Shown piece by piece: positions 43,278 to 53,027 of a DNA stretch of 64,000 nucleotides. The first letter of the stretch is position 1. Each line of letters begins with the position of its first letter. The stretch spans positions 79,530 to 143,529 of the forward strand of contig NZ_JACXWX010000012.1 of NCBI RefSeq assembly GCF_014764505.1, given 5' to 3'. Position numbers and translations under genes: made by a program. Source of the stretch: Phormidium tenue FACHB-886 (lineage in GTDB: Bacteria; Cyanobacteriota; Cyanobacteriia; Elainellales; Elainellaceae). Under the pieces are notes generated by a model. It was not told the DNA's origin, did not search any database, and saw nothing but the letters and a program-made list of their open reading frames with translations.

Positions 43278-44492
43278 CTAGTGGATCTCCTGGATAAAAT
43301 CAAACAGCCGATGCGCCATTTCCAGCTTGCTGCAAGGCGCAATGATCGTTTTGCGCCCGCTGCAGTCCAAGAAAACAGCTTGGTTTTGATCGCTACCAAA
43401 GCCACTGTCGGGTTGGTCGATTGGGTTAGCGGCGATTGCATCTAGTTGCTTTTGCTGTAGTTTCTCGAGAGCTGGCGGCAAAATGTCTCCTGTTTGGGCC
43501 GCAAAGCCAACCAAGCGTTGATGCGGCTGCTTGTGCTGGCTCAGCTCTGCCACAATATCTGGCACAGGCACGAGCGGGAGAGTGGTAGGCAGCAATCGCT
43601 TGGGCAGCTTTTCAGGATGGGCTTCAGCAGGACGGACATCTGCTACCGCTGCTGCCATCAAAATCCAGTCGGCTAGAGAAAAGTGAGCCTCCATTGCTCG
43701 CTGCATCTCGGTCGCGCTGACGATCGGCAAAAGCTGCACACTCTGCAGCGGAGCCAGCAGCCCCGCCTCCATCGGTGCGTGAACCAGCGTCACGATCGCC
43801 CCTCGATGCAGGGCTGCCTGTGCCAGCGCTACGCCCATCCTGCCTGTAGAAGGATTGCCAATAAAGCGAACTGGATCGAGATGTTCGCGGGTGCCACCTG
43901 TGCTAATCAACACTCGTTTGCCTGCCAAATCGCGAATGCCGTGGCTGTGCAGCAGCGATTGCAGGTGCGGCAGGATGGAAGCAGGTTCTGCCATGCGACC
44001 TGTGCCAACGCGATCGCACGCCAAAATTCCTTCCCCTGGATTCAGCGAGTGATAGCGCGGATCACTCAATACCAGCTGCCAATTATACTGGACGATCTGC
44101 TGCTGCCACATGTCGGTATTCATAGCAGGAGCCAGCAGCACGGGACAGGTGGAGGCGAGGATGGTGTTTGTTAGCAAGTTGTCGGCAGTGCCATGCGCTA
44201 GCTTTGCTAGCGTATTAGCGGTCAGTGGCGCAACCAAAAATACCTCTGCCCATTCGCCCAACTCAATGTGCAGGGGACGCGCATGGGTGGGCTGCCAAAA
44301 GTCTCGATCGGTGTAGGCAGCATGGCGGCTGAGTGTGGCAAACGTCAGCGGTGTCACAAAGGCTTGCGCCTGCTCAGTCAGAATTACCCGCACGGATGCG
44401 CCTGCCTTTGCCAGTGTTGATACCACCTCACAGACCTTGTAAGCAGCAATGCCGCCGCCAATCCCAACTAGAATTCGTCTTCCTTGCAGCAT
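43278..44492 (-). CDS. coaBC: Bifunctional phosphopantothenoylcysteine decarboxylase / phosphopantothenate-cysteine ligase
   Basis: Carries out two steps of coenzyme A synthesis. The 404-residue protein has the FMN-dependent CoaC domain (residues 1-180: [35 protein letters not shown] and the [16 protein letters not shown] substrate-recognition clamp) and the CoaB ligase domain (about 190-404: [27 protein letters not shown]). The panC half of panC-cmk in the same window serves the same pathway but lies in another unit. It sits mid-operon between the COG3146 gene and surE. Confidence 0.96.
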   Translation of the reverse strand: MLQGRRILVGIGGGIAAYKVCEVVSTLAKAGASVRVILTEQAQAFVTPLTFATLSRHAAYTDRDFWQPTHARPLHIELGEWAEVFLVAPLTANTLAKLAHGTADNLLTNTILASTCPVLLAPAMNTDMWQQQIVQYNWQLVLSDPRYHSLNPGEGILACDRVGTGRMAEPASILPHLQSLLHSHGIRDLAGKRVLISTGGTREHLDPVRFIGNPSTGRMGVALAQAALHRGAIVTLVHAPMEAGLLAPLQSVQLLPIVSATEMQRAMEAHFSLADWILMAAAVADVRPAEAHPEKLPKRLLPTTLPLVPVPDIVAELSQHKQPHQRLVGFAAQTGDILPPALEKLQQKQLDAIAANPIDQPDSGFGSDQNQAVFLDCSGRKTIIAPCSKLEMAHRLFDFIQEIH

Positions 44493-44534
44493 ATTGAGTA
44501 ATTGTGGGATGGGCAGCCTAACGCGTGAATAACT

Positions 44535-45704
44535 CTACCTCTGCTTAAATGGTAAATCTGCATTGATCGCCTCCATCTCTTGTAGCTCCATTTCGTTGAC
44601 CTCGGCAATGTAGCGCTGCAAGATTTGCGACAGGCGATTGTCGTAGAAGCGGTGTAGCGAATGATTGGGCGTTGCCGGAAAGCCGCGCCGCTTTTTGTGC
44701 CGTCCGCCTGCCCCCGGATCAAAGGTTTGGATGTTGTGAGCGATTGCCCACTCAATTGGCGTGTAGTAGCACGTATCAAAATGCAGGTTATCAAAATCCT
44801 GCAAGGCTCCCCAATAGCGTCCATACAGCTGGTCGCCTTTGGTCAAGCAAAACGACATGCCGATCGGCTGCGGCTCATCCTCCGAGCGAACCGCAAACAT
44901 CACTACCCGATGCGCATAAGTGGGATAAAGCTGCTCAAAAAATTTGCGGGTGAGATACTTGCTGCCCCACCAGCCAAACTTATCGCAGGTGTCGCTGTAG
45001 AAGTCATATACCAGAGAGAGCAGCGGCTTAGACAGCTGATCGCCGGTCAGCGCCTCCACGCGCAGCCCAGTTTCTGCCACAGCTTTGCGCTCCCGCTTGA
45101 TATTGCGCCGCTGATTGGCATTAAAAGCGTTGAGGTAATCGTCGAAGGTTGTGAAGTCGCGATTGCTCCAAACGTAGCTGTGGTGCAGCCAACTGACAAA
45201 GCCGTGCCGCTCCATCACCAAGCGCCACTGCGGGTCGGCATAGAGAAAATTGCAGCCAGAGATGCGATTGCGGGCACAAAACTGGTCGATCGCCCGCACC
45301 ATCAGCTCGGTCAGTTCGTCCTCGTCTTCTCCGGGGGCGATCAAAAAGCGATAGCCCTCAGCAGGGGTGACGGGCGACATGCCCAGCAGCTTCGGGTAGT
45401 AGCGAATTCCCAAGCGGCTGGCAAGCTCTGCCCACTGGTGATCAAACACAAATTCGCCTTGGCTATGCCCTTTCAGGTAGAGGGGAGCGGCTGCAATCAA
45501 ACTGCGATCGCGCCAGACTGTCAGGTGGCTGGGTTGCCAGCCCGTTCTGGCATTAATGCTGCCAGAGGACTCCATATTGTGCAGCCAGTCCCATTCCAGA
45601 AACGGCGTTTTGAGCGGCAGCGCCAAGGCATCCCACTCGGCTTGCGGCACTTCGGTAATCTTGTCGAGCCAGGAAACGGTGTAGCGGGGCTTGAGCTGTT
45701 CCAT
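44535..45704 (-). CDS. COG3146-type GNAT/FemAB-like acyltransferase
   Basis: A 389-residue protein of the family annotated as peptidogalycan biosynthesis protein, with a GNAT-type fold in two parts. Typical features are FLEWDWLHNMESSGS near residue 35, YRYFLI-like turns, the ANQRRNIKRERK segment near residue 195 and GRYWGA...HFDTCYYTPIEWAI followed by FDPGAGGRHKKRRGF near 340-360. The acceptor is not known. It lies 42 bp upstream of coaBC and 52 bp after the RibD-like gene. Confidence 0.88.
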   Translation of the reverse strand: MEQLKPRYTVSWLDKITEVPQAEWDALALPLKTPFLEWDWLHNMESSGSINARTGWQPSHLTVWRDRSLIAAAPLYLKGHSQGEFVFDHQWAELASRLGIRYYPKLLGMSPVTPAEGYRFLIAPGEDEDELTELMVRAIDQFCARNRISGCNFLYADPQWRLVMERHGFVSWLHHSYVWSNRDFTTFDDYLNAFNANQRRNIKRERKAVAETGLRVEALTGDQLSKPLLSLVYDFYSDTCDKFGWWGSKYLTRKFFEQLYPTYAHRVVMFAVRSEDEPQPIGMSFCLTKGDQLYGRYWGALQDFDNLHFDTCYYTPIEWAIAHNIQTFDPGAGGRHKKRRGFPATPNHSLHRFYDNRLSQILQRYIAEVNEMELQEMEAINADLPFKQR

Positions 45705-45756
45705 GATGGAGTAGGGCGCAGAGGGAAGATTTCTCGATGCGGTTCTTTACGTTAGT

Positions 45757-46464
45757 TTACATCCGCAAAACTCGATAGTGAAGGAACACTTCTGCCTCGA
45801 TCGCCTGCGCCGACAGCAGCTCCAGCCGGGGCGCAAGCTCTGCTGGAAAGCCAGCTCCTCCCACGGGACTGGGCGAGCCGCTGCCGCCCAAAATCAAAGG
45901 GCAAACCGTTAGCCAAATCTGATCCACCAGACCGGCTGCCAGCAGCGAGGCAACCAATTCACCTCCACCTGTGACAACCATCTCCTTCAGCCCCAACGCT
46001 GCAAATTGTGACATTGCTTGGTGCCAATCCCACTGGCTGCCTGTGCCTGCCGTCAAGATGCGGTCAAAGCTGGAGCCGATCTGGTCGCGCCATGCGGCTG
46101 CCCCCACTTCAGTGGTAAGCAGCCAGCGGGGAACAGGTTGCCGAAAGAAACGATAATCCGGATCGAGCTGCGCCAATTGTGTACAGACAATGTGTACAGG
46201 TTGTTCGAATTTGCCCTGCTGCTGCCGCTGCTGCTCCAAATCTGGGTTGGTCACCCGCAAAGTTGTGCCGTAAGCGCGCAACGTGCCTGCCCCGAACAAT
46301 ACACCATCGGCTTGGGCAATTTGCCTCTCTAGATGCGCTTTGTCGTTTGCCGAACCAAAGCGAGCAGGCGATCGCTCAGCGTCCGCAATCTTGCCATCTG
46401 CACTCATCGCCAATACCACCGTTAGGGTCGGATACGCCAGCCTCCCTGTCTTCTCATTTTTCAT
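45757..46464 (-). CDS. RibD C-terminal-domain (pyrimidine reductase-like) protein
   Basis: A 235-residue stand-alone reductase of the dihydrofolate-reductase fold: LTVVLAMSADGKIAD near the start, ADGVLFGAGTLRAYG near residue 52, LKEMVVTGGGELVASLLAAGLVDQIWLTVCPLILGG near 160-195. Lacking the deaminase domain, it may be the riboflavin-pathway reductase or a paralogue acting on another NADPH substrate. GAGGGG precedes the ATG at 46464. First gene of the probable five-gene minus-strand operon. Confidence 0.88.
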   Translation of the reverse strand: MKNEKTGRLAYPTLTVVLAMSADGKIADAERSPARFGSANDKAHLERQIAQADGVLFGAGTLRAYGTTLRVTNPDLEQQRQQQGKFEQPVHIVCTQLAQLDPDYRFFRQPVPRWLLTTEVGAAAWRDQIGSSFDRILTAGTGSQWDWHQAMSQFAALGLKEMVVTGGGELVASLLAAGLVDQIWLTVCPLILGGSGSPSPVGGAGFPAELAPRLELLSAQAIEAEVFLHYRVLRM

Positions 46465-46646
46465 CCTTCACCCCTCACCCTCTACTAACTGCCTGTTTAA
46501 ACTCGATCTTTTGCGTCTCTTCACGGAGAACCAGAGCTTTGTAAAGACATGCCGGGTGTATCCGGAGTAATCTGAATAGTATCTTTAGATGGGGTGCTTG
46601 TGCGGTTCGACGCCCCAAGTCGAAAACCCCAAGTTGAGAAACAGTT

Positions 46647-48656
46647 ATGGCAATGCTAGGTCAGTCTTCCTTTCGCCGCATCCTACTTCTACGGATTTTG
46701 CTGCTCAGCATTCCCATTCTGTTTTTGGGTATGGCAGTCACGTTTCGCAAGGCACGCAGTAGCCTTCTGAATACGGCGCGGGTAAATTTGGAGCAAAGCG
46801 CAGTTCAAAAAGCCGATGCCATCCAAACGGCGATCTTGAATCTACAAACTAGCCTGTCGGTTGCTAGCGAAACCGCACCGCTGCAATACGGCTCTCCAGT
46901 CACAGCCAAGCTGTTGCTTGATCGACTCCAGCCCCAGCTGCCGACGGAAGTACAGTGTCTTCAGCTGAGGGACCTAAAAGCGAACCGGCTGATTGCCTCC
47001 ACCTGCGGCGATCGGGTGTTAGATGCTGTTTCTACCCAAGGCTGGTCAAAACAGCAAGCTTCGGCTGACCCCAATCGGCTCAAACTTCATACGTTGACAG
47101 TCAACCGGATTAATTCACCTCCCCAGCAAGACAAATTAAGCCAGCTCAATTTACTCGTGAGCACCCCGGTGTACAACACTACGGGGCAGCTGATGTACAG
47201 CCTGACTGCACAAACTGTACTACGGCAGCGCGAAACGGCTGATCCTTGGCTGCTGCAAGGCTATACGATCGTGTTGGGGTCAGATGGCACGTTCTTGGCG
47301 CATCCGTTAGCGCAGCGAGTGGGGCTGAGCAGCAGCAGAGAAACTGACCTCGATCGCTTTCAAGACATCCTCAACAATGCGCAGCGCGGCGATACTGGCT
47401 TCCGCCATGTGATCGGGATGTTACAAGATGACGCTGAGTGGGTGGCAGGCTTCAGCCCGCTTTCCGTGCCGGTGAGCGCCACTGAAAATCAAACTTGGGC
47501 GGTGCTGGCAGTCACGCGCTTAGAGAGTGCACTGCAGGGGCTGGAGGAAATTACGCAAATTTTGCTGATTTTGACGGCGGGGCTGCTGGCGGCTCACCTG
47601 CTTGCCATGTTATATATGGCACGCGATCTAGCGCTGCCGATCGAACAGCTCGGCAAATACGCCCTCCGTATCCACAAGCGCAATACCTTAGAACGGGCCC
47701 CCAAAAACTTCCGCATCCGGGAGTTGAACAATTTGGCAGAAGTGCTAGACAACATGGTGGGGCGGCTAGAAGAACGCGCCAAGGAGCTAGAGTCAGCCTG
47801 GCAGGAGGCAGAAGCAGCTAACCAGCTCAAGAGCGAATTTCTAGCCAACACCTCTCATGAGCTGCGCACGCCGCTGAATGCCATCATTGGCTGCATTCGG
47901 CTAGTTAAAGATGACTGCTGCGACAGCAGAGAAGAAGAAGTGGAGTTTCTCAGCCAAGCCGATAAAGCTGCGATTCACCTGCTGAAGATCATCAACGATC
48001 TGCTAGATATCCAGCGAATTGAAGAAGAGAAGCTGCCGCTGGCGATCGAAACGCTCGATCTGCGGAACATTATCAAAGAAGCCGTTGACCTAGAAGTGGT
48101 ACCAATTCAGCAGAAGGGCTTGCAGCTCACAGTCTCGCCACTGACTCAGCCGATTTTAGTCCAGGCAGACCCAGCACGGCTTAAGCAAGTCCTGCTGAAC
48201 GTAATTTACAACGCTATCAAATTTACTGACCAAGGCGGCATTACGATCGGGGTTCAAGTTGAGAAAATTGCGCCTGATCTCTCGGCAGCTTCAACAAACG
48301 GGCACTGGCACGACGAGGAAGAGGAAGCGCTCAAGTCATGGGTGATGATCTCCATCAAAGATACAGGCATCGGCATTGAGCCAGCCCAGCAAAGCAAGCT
48401 GTTCCGCCCGTTTGTCATGGTAGATGGCACCACAACCCGTAAGTTTGAAGGAACAGGTCTGGGATTGGCGATCTCTCGTAACCTGATCGAGCTAATGGGG
48501 GGACGGATTAGCCTCCACAGCGAAGGCATTGGGCATGGAACCACCGTCAAAATTGCCCTGCCGATCATCGAAGAGACGGCGCCAATTGCGCCTGAAGCCA
48601 GAGGCACGAAGGCAACGGTAGAGCATTCAGCCATCGGGTCAGGGGTTGAGAGCTGA
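46647..48656 (+). CDS. Membrane sensor histidine kinase with extracytoplasmic sensor
   Basis: A 669-residue two-component sensor. First membrane span at about residues 13-30; extracytoplasmic dCache-like sensor at about 31-295; second span at about 303-325; HAMP at about 325-380; HisKA with phospho-accepting His404 in NTSHELRTPLNAIIG; and HATPase_c with VIYNAIKFT, DTGIGIEP and GTGLGLAIS. It has no receiver domain and no response regulator next to it, so its partner is elsewhere. The signal is unknown. It converges on proB with a 31-bp gap. Confidence 0.95.
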   Translation: MAMLGQSSFRRILLLRILLLSIPILFLGMAVTFRKARSSLLNTARVNLEQSAVQKADAIQTAILNLQTSLSVASETAPLQYGSPVTAKLLLDRLQPQLPTEVQCLQLRDLKANRLIASTCGDRVLDAVSTQGWSKQQASADPNRLKLHTLTVNRINSPPQQDKLSQLNLLVSTPVYNTTGQLMYSLTAQTVLRQRETADPWLLQGYTIVLGSDGTFLAHPLAQRVGLSSSRETDLDRFQDILNNAQRGDTGFRHVIGMLQDDAEWVAGFSPLSVPVSATENQTWAVLAVTRLESALQGLEEITQILLILTAGLLAAHLLAMLYMARDLALPIEQLGKYALRIHKRNTLERAPKNFRIRELNNLAEVLDNMVGRLEERAKELESAWQEAEAANQLKSEFLANTSHELRTPLNAIIGCIRLVKDDCCDSREEEVEFLSQADKAAIHLLKIINDLLDIQRIEEEKLPLAIETLDLRNIIKEAVDLEVVPIQQKGLQLTVSPLTQPILVQADPARLKQVLLNVIYNAIKFTDQGGITIGVQVEKIAPDLSAASTNGHWHDEEEEALKSWVMISIKDTGIGIEPAQQSKLFRPFVMVDGTTTRKFEGTGLGLAISRNLIELMGGRISLHSEGIGHGTTVKIALPIIEETAPIAPEARGTKATVEHSAIGSGVES

Positions 48657-48687
48657 GGGTCTGAAACGGTTAATTTGCCCACCCAGC

Positions 48688-49797
48688 TCAGCTCAGCACC
48701 AAGTTATCTCGATGCACGATCGTCTCCTCCCCTACGTAGCCCAAAATTTTGGGGATCTCATCCGAGTGGCGACCCAAAATCTTTTGTAGGTCAACGCTGG
48801 CATAGTTAACAATTCCACGGGCAATCTCCCGCCCGGATGCATCACAGAGCTGCACGGCATCTTGGCTCTGGAACTCACCTTCTACTTCGGTAATGCCTGC
48901 TGCCAGCAACGACCGACCCGCCTGCCGCACCGCGTCGACTGCTCCCGCGTCCAGGTACAGCTGTCCAGCAGGCACGAGCCCATGGGCGATCCAGCGTTTG
49001 CGTGCATTAAAGGGACGCGGCTGTGGCTCAAACTGCGTTCCTAACGGCGCGCCCTGGAGAATTTTCAGGATGTTGTGGGGCGATCGTCCTTCTGTAATGA
49101 CTGTACGAATCCCGGCAGTGGTAGCAATCCGCGCTGCCGAAATTTTTGTGACCATGCCGCCCGTCCCCCAGCTTGTGCCGCGATCGCCCACTTCCACATT
49201 GAGTTCAGAAAGCTGATCAATTCGGCTGACGATGGGGATGGGTTGAGCATCAGGATGGTAGCGTGGATCAGCGGAGTAGAGGCGGTCAACATCTGTCAGC
49301 AAAAATAGCCAGTCTGCCTCAACTAGGCTTGCCACCATTGCCGACAACGTATCGTTGTCACCAAACTTCAGCTCCTCGATCGCCAGCGTATCGTTCTCAT
49401 TAACAATTGGCACGACACCCAGCTTCAGTAGCTGACGAAACGTCCGGTAAGCATTGACATAGCGGCTCCGCTGCACTAAATCGCTGCGGGTTAGCAACAC
49501 TTGGGCGATCGGCTGCCGCAGTTCTGTAAACAAGTCATCATAAACCCGCATTAGCCGTCCCTGCCCCACCGCTGCCACTGCTTGCTTCATAGCAATTGTG
49601 CGCGGACGCTCAGTGATGCCTAGACGCGCACAGCCCACGCCTACAGCTCCCGACGACACCAACACCACCTGATGCCCTGCCTGCCGGAGTTGGCTGAGGG
49701 TTTCTACGAGTTGGGCGATCGTTGCTAGCGCCAAAAAGCCTGTGTCCGGTTGCGTGAGGCTAGATGTCCCAATTTTGATAACGATCGTTTCAGACAT
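48688..49797 (-). CDS. proB: Glutamate 5-kinase
   Basis: First step of proline synthesis (glutamate to glutamyl-5-phosphate), normally feedback-inhibited by proline. The 369-residue protein from ATG 49797 has the amino-acid-kinase domain ([57 protein letters not shown]) and a C-terminal PUA domain (about 280-369). The start at 49797 gives the standard [12 protein letters not shown] terminus; an upstream extension to 49854 is not conserved. Confidence 0.97.
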   Translation of the reverse strand: MSETIVIKIGTSSLTQPDTGFLALATIAQLVETLSQLRQAGHQVVLVSSGAVGVGCARLGITERPRTIAMKQAVAAVGQGRLMRVYDDLFTELRQPIAQVLLTRSDLVQRSRYVNAYRTFRQLLKLGVVPIVNENDTLAIEELKFGDNDTLSAMVASLVEADWLFLLTDVDRLYSADPRYHPDAQPIPIVSRIDQLSELNVEVGDRGTSWGTGGMVTKISAARIATTAGIRTVITEGRSPHNILKILQGAPLGTQFEPQPRPFNARKRWIAHGLVPAGQLYLDAGAVDAVRQAGRSLLAAGITEVEGEFQSQDAVQLCDASGREIARGIVNYASVDLQKILGRHSDEIPKILGYVGEETIVHRDNLVLS

Positions 49798-50247
49798 GAG
49801 AAGAAAATCAGATCCAGTATTAAGCAGATCCAATAGTAGACGGTGAAGCCGCACCAGCGCAGGGTACTTAAATCCTGCTAACTGCAGTTAGCCTATCAAT
49901 TGCGAAGCGCCACCCCTCTATAGCTGAAGGTTGGCGCTCCACAAAGTATCTACAGGATTTATAGCTAGAGCCTTTAATAAGATGGCTCCATTTATCTACA
50001 CAGAAGATATCAACTCCAGCTGCAATATCAGGTGTTCTTAATTGTTTTTTTAGAATTGTGCAGGAGGTTGAACTTTTGCAGTAGTTTACAAATTTTGTGA
50101 CGCATGGGCGCACTTCCGGCACTATATAGCAATTCGAAATGGTTTGTGAGAGGTGGGGCGGGCTTCGCCCGCCCCACCTCTCACAAACCATTTCACAACT
50201 CAAATAAGATCGCTATATGTGTAGGAATTTGTGTATGCAGGAATTTG
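49798..50247. other. Spacer with very long hairpin
   Basis: 450 bp between yqeG and proB, both on the minus strand. It contains the 28-bp-stem palindrome at 50136-50194. A 111-codon minus-strand ORF at 49868-50203 runs through that palindrome and looks like chance. Nothing else was recognised. Confidence 0.5.
50136..50194. repeat. 59-bp near-perfect palindrome (28-bp stem)
   Basis: Left arm 50136-50162 (starting gaaatggtttgtgag and ending ggggcggg) is matched exactly by the complementary arm 50168-50194; one more C-G pair closes a TTC loop. It is G/C-rich in the centre (ggcgggcttcgcccgcc), a form seen in dispersed bacterial palindromes. It may also end the YqeG transcript. Confidence 0.9.
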
Positions 50248-50763
50248 TTAGGGAAGCAACGAAACGCCCAGAAATTGTGACAGCCACACTTCAAAATCTC
50301 GCAGAAAGTACCGCTGCCTTTCTTTCAGAGGATTCACCATCGGTTCTACCAAAATCGTAAACATCCCCAGGCGATTTCCGGCTAGTACATCTGTAAAGAG
50401 GCGATCGCCTACCATTGCCACCTGTTCCACAGGCAAATTCATTGCTGTCACCGCCTGCCGCAGTTTGCGCCGCGAAGGTTTGCGCGCCCCCAGGATGTAG
50501 GGTAGATTCAGCGACTGAGCAATACGGCTGATACGCGCCTGACTGAGGTTGTTGCTCACTAGCCACAGGTTGATCGTGGGGCTAATTAGCTCTACCCACT
50601 GCCGCAGCTCATCCGATGCTTGCGTCATGCTGATTGGGACAAGTGTTTCATCTACATCTAGCACCAATCCCTTCAGATTGTAGCTTTGTAGCACTTCTGG
50701 GGTGAGGCTCAAGATCGAATTTCCTAGAATCAAGTCGGGTTGCAACAATTTGCCCCAGGACAT
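50248..50763 (-). CDS. YqeG-family HAD phosphatase
   Basis: A 171-residue HAD subfamily IIIA phosphatase. The nucleophile motif is Asp36-Val-Asp38-Glu-Thr40 (LVLDVDETLVP); motif II is in LWLVSNN near residue 69; motif III/IV is in MVGDRLFTDVLAGNRLG near 118-134. The family resembles PGP/YqeG phosphatases, including phosphatidylglycerophosphatase homologues, so a lipid role is possible. ATG 50763 (MSWGKLLQPDLIL) is the family-like start; an in-frame ATG lies at 50781. Confidence 0.9.
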   Translation of the reverse strand: MSWGKLLQPDLILGNSILSLTPEVLQSYNLKGLVLDVDETLVPISMTQASDELRQWVELISPTINLWLVSNNLSQARISRIAQSLNLPYILGARKPSRRKLRQAVTAMNLPVEQVAMVGDRLFTDVLAGNRLGMFTILVEPMVNPLKERQRYFLRDFEVWLSQFLGVSLLP

Positions 50764-50985
50764 AACGGCAGTTCCATTCACTTAACAAAATCAGTAAGCA
50801 CAAAATAGATTAACTGAATCAACTTGCGCTCGCTGCCTCTATTTTCTCCTGAAATCTTACACAAAGTGATATCACTGCCTGCTGAATATAGAGACGAGAA
50901 AGATAGCACGGTGGTATGGCTGCAGAGGAATGATTTGTCGCGGTAGCGTCGCGCGTATCTTATGCCTATTACCTATATTACAAGC

Positions 50986-51021
50986 GGTGTGAGGGCAATC
51001 CGGTAGGATTCCCCTCACACC
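50986..51021 (-). terminator. Hairpin terminator of the deoxyhypusine-synthase-like gene
   Basis: Arms ggtgtgaggg (50986-50995) and ccctcacacc (51012-51021), extended inward by aatcc/ggatt around a 4-nt loop, lie 23 bp beyond the stop codon at 51044. Confidence 0.75.
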
Positions 51022-51043
51022 TGCTCAACTCAGTGAAGCAGCA

Positions 51044-52252
51044 CTACTTCACGCGAATTGGTGTACCGCAGGGGTAGGTCGCCACTGGCTGACGCAGTTC
51101 CCGCTGCGGCTGAATCAGCGTTTTGGCAACCGCCGCCGCCGGCTGCTCCGGCTGGCTGGCTTTTGCGGCTAAATAATCTAGCCGCAGCCGCTCCAGCATT
51201 TCTTCACGGCGATCGTACAGCCGCTTCAAGGGGCGGGGCGGGCATTGGTTGATCACATAAGCCGTCAGAATGGGTAGCGCGATCGTACTGTCTGTGTAAC
51301 AAACGATGGTGCTGGGCAGCTCTTCTGGGTCAACCTTGCCCCAGCTCACAGCTTCTGAAGGCGTTGCACCTGATAGACCACCTGTATCAGGACGGGCATC
51401 CGTGATTTGGATGAAGTAATCATGGCCCCGCTCTTCCAGCCCCAGCACTTCGTGGAGCTGCGGCTGGGTTTGCAGCAAGAAGTTTTTGGGACTGCCACCA
51501 CCAATGATTAGCGCTGCGCTCTTGCCTTCGGTATTAGGATCATCCGACTCGCGAGCTGCATAGGCGATCGCAGCTGTTTCATTTACATCCAGCGACGGGT
51601 CGATGACTAGCTGCGAGCCTTCCAGCGCCAGCGCTGCCACGTTCATGCCGATTGAGCTGTCACCGGGTGAAGAAGTGTAGATTGGAACGCCGCACTCATA
51701 TGCAGTTGCCAGCAAACAGGAATGTTTGACACCGAGCTGCTGCTCAACCGCATGAACGTATTTGCCCAACAGATGGTGAAACTCTGCTGTACCCATACGT
51801 TTTTGAAAGGGTTCTGCTTTCAGTAGCTCACGAATGAATGCATCAGTTTCCAATAGCACATCATAGCCAAATACAATGTCGTAAATGCGAATGCGCCCTT
51901 CTTGGCGCAGCTTTACGTCATCTACAAAGGGATGGCTAGAATACAAATCCAATCCCAGTCCATAGTGCAGATCGTGATACAGGTTCGCACCCGTGCTAAT
52001 GATCCAATCAATAAACCCATTGCGAATCAACGGCGCCAGTACCGAAACGCCAAAACCCGCTGGAGTCATGGCACCTGACAGGCTGACGCCTACCGTGACT
52101 CCCTCACGCATGACATCACGGCTGAGCAACTGGCAAATTTCCCGTAGACGCGCTGAATTATAGGCTGTGAAGTAGCCGTCGATTAGATCGACTACGCTAA
52201 TTTCGGCGGGCATGGGGGCGGGTGCAATTTTATGGCTGAACACGTTAGACAT
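51044..52252 (-). CDS. Deoxyhypusine-synthase-like protein
   Basis: A 402-residue NAD-dependent enzyme of the deoxyhypusine synthase superfamily: [14 protein letters not shown] near residue 55-68, the [15 protein letters not shown] loop near 85-100, [16 protein letters not shown] near 190, [12 protein letters not shown] near 245-258, and the catalytic-lysine motif SWGKVDP near 305. Bacteria have no eIF5A; such homologues are thought to act in homospermidine (SpeY-type) or other polyamine aminobutyl transfer. GGGAG is 7 nt before the ATG at 52252. The C-terminal 60 residues are an extra low-complexity tail. Confidence 0.9.
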   Translation of the reverse strand: MSNVFSHKIAPAPMPAEISVVDLIDGYFTAYNSARLREICQLLSRDVMREGVTVGVSLSGAMTPAGFGVSVLAPLIRNGFIDWIISTGANLYHDLHYGLGLDLYSSHPFVDDVKLRQEGRIRIYDIVFGYDVLLETDAFIRELLKAEPFQKRMGTAEFHHLLGKYVHAVEQQLGVKHSCLLATAYECGVPIYTSSPGDSSIGMNVAALALEGSQLVIDPSLDVNETAAIAYAARESDDPNTEGKSAALIIGGGSPKNFLLQTQPQLHEVLGLEERGHDYFIQITDARPDTGGLSGATPSEAVSWGKVDPEELPSTIVCYTDSTIALPILTAYVINQCPPRPLKRLYDRREEMLERLRLDYLAAKASQPEQPAAAVAKTLIQPQRELRQPVATYPCGTPIRVK

Positions 52253-53027
52253 GAAAAATCTCCCAAAAAGCTGAAAGTCATAAATAAGGACTCAAACAGG
52301 GCAAAAATAAACGTAATGAGAGCGGAACTTCAGCTTGAGGTAAGACCTTACCAGCTTGGTAAACTCCCAGAAGCCATACTGAAGCAACCGCACTACCAGC
52401 AATTCGCTAGTGGGCTCCAATTCGCTTTGATGAAAGATGCTATGCATCAAACAGTTTGGTTCGAATTGCTCAGGCAAATCGGCTGCGCATCCAACTTTGG
52501 CAGCTCAAAAAGCTGCACGCTGGATAGCGCAACGATATACCTAGCAGATGCTGTGCGCTCTCAGAGCCATCAAAGCACTGCTTGAATCAGAGCAGCCGCC
52601 AACATCACGTTATTTAAGTAATCGGTAAAACTCTTCGCAGAGCGTACCTGATCGACCGAGTTTGCTGAATTGCCAAAATCAGGAGAGCAACACATTTGTG
52701 AAGCGCTAGCTTCAGTGGTGCAGCTTTAGTGATCTAACCGTCCGCAAACCTACAGTTACAGGTCGATCAGCCCATACTGGGTCCTTCGCAACGATCTGCC
52801 CAAGACAACGCCGGATCAGTCATACGACGGCGCTGTAGCTTGATCTCCAGGTACCACAAGGGCATCCAGGGGCATCCAGTTGAGGGAAATTGTTTCAATG
52901 CACCGCAACCTTTTGCAACATCTATGATCGTACTATATCATCAAGATTTTCAAATGCCATAGGGAGATCACCGAATCGGATCAAGAAGTTTCGTGCTTGC
53001 TGCCGCTATCCAGCCGTTTTCTCAGTA
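52253..53027. other. Long spacer with one weak ORF
   Basis: 775 bp between two minus-strand genes. A plus-strand ORF (89 codons from ATG 52316 to 52585) has no ribosome-binding site and no family-like sequence; it may be chance or the remnant of a gene. The rest shows no hairpin or repeat of note apart from a short aagggcatccaggggcatcc duplication near 52860. Confidence 0.4.

Noticed and set aside
44661..45755. Long (364-codon) plus-strand ORF
   Set aside because: Antisense to the COG3146 gene, which has clear family motifs; the antisense frame is open because of codon bias.
49868..50203. 111-codon minus-strand ORF upstream of proB
   Set aside because: It runs through the long palindrome, has unusual composition and resembles no family; most likely chance.
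52316..52585. 89-codon plus-strand ORF before the deoxyhypusine-synthase-like gene
   Set aside because: No ribosome-binding site and no recognisable pattern; possible gene remnant but not supportable.
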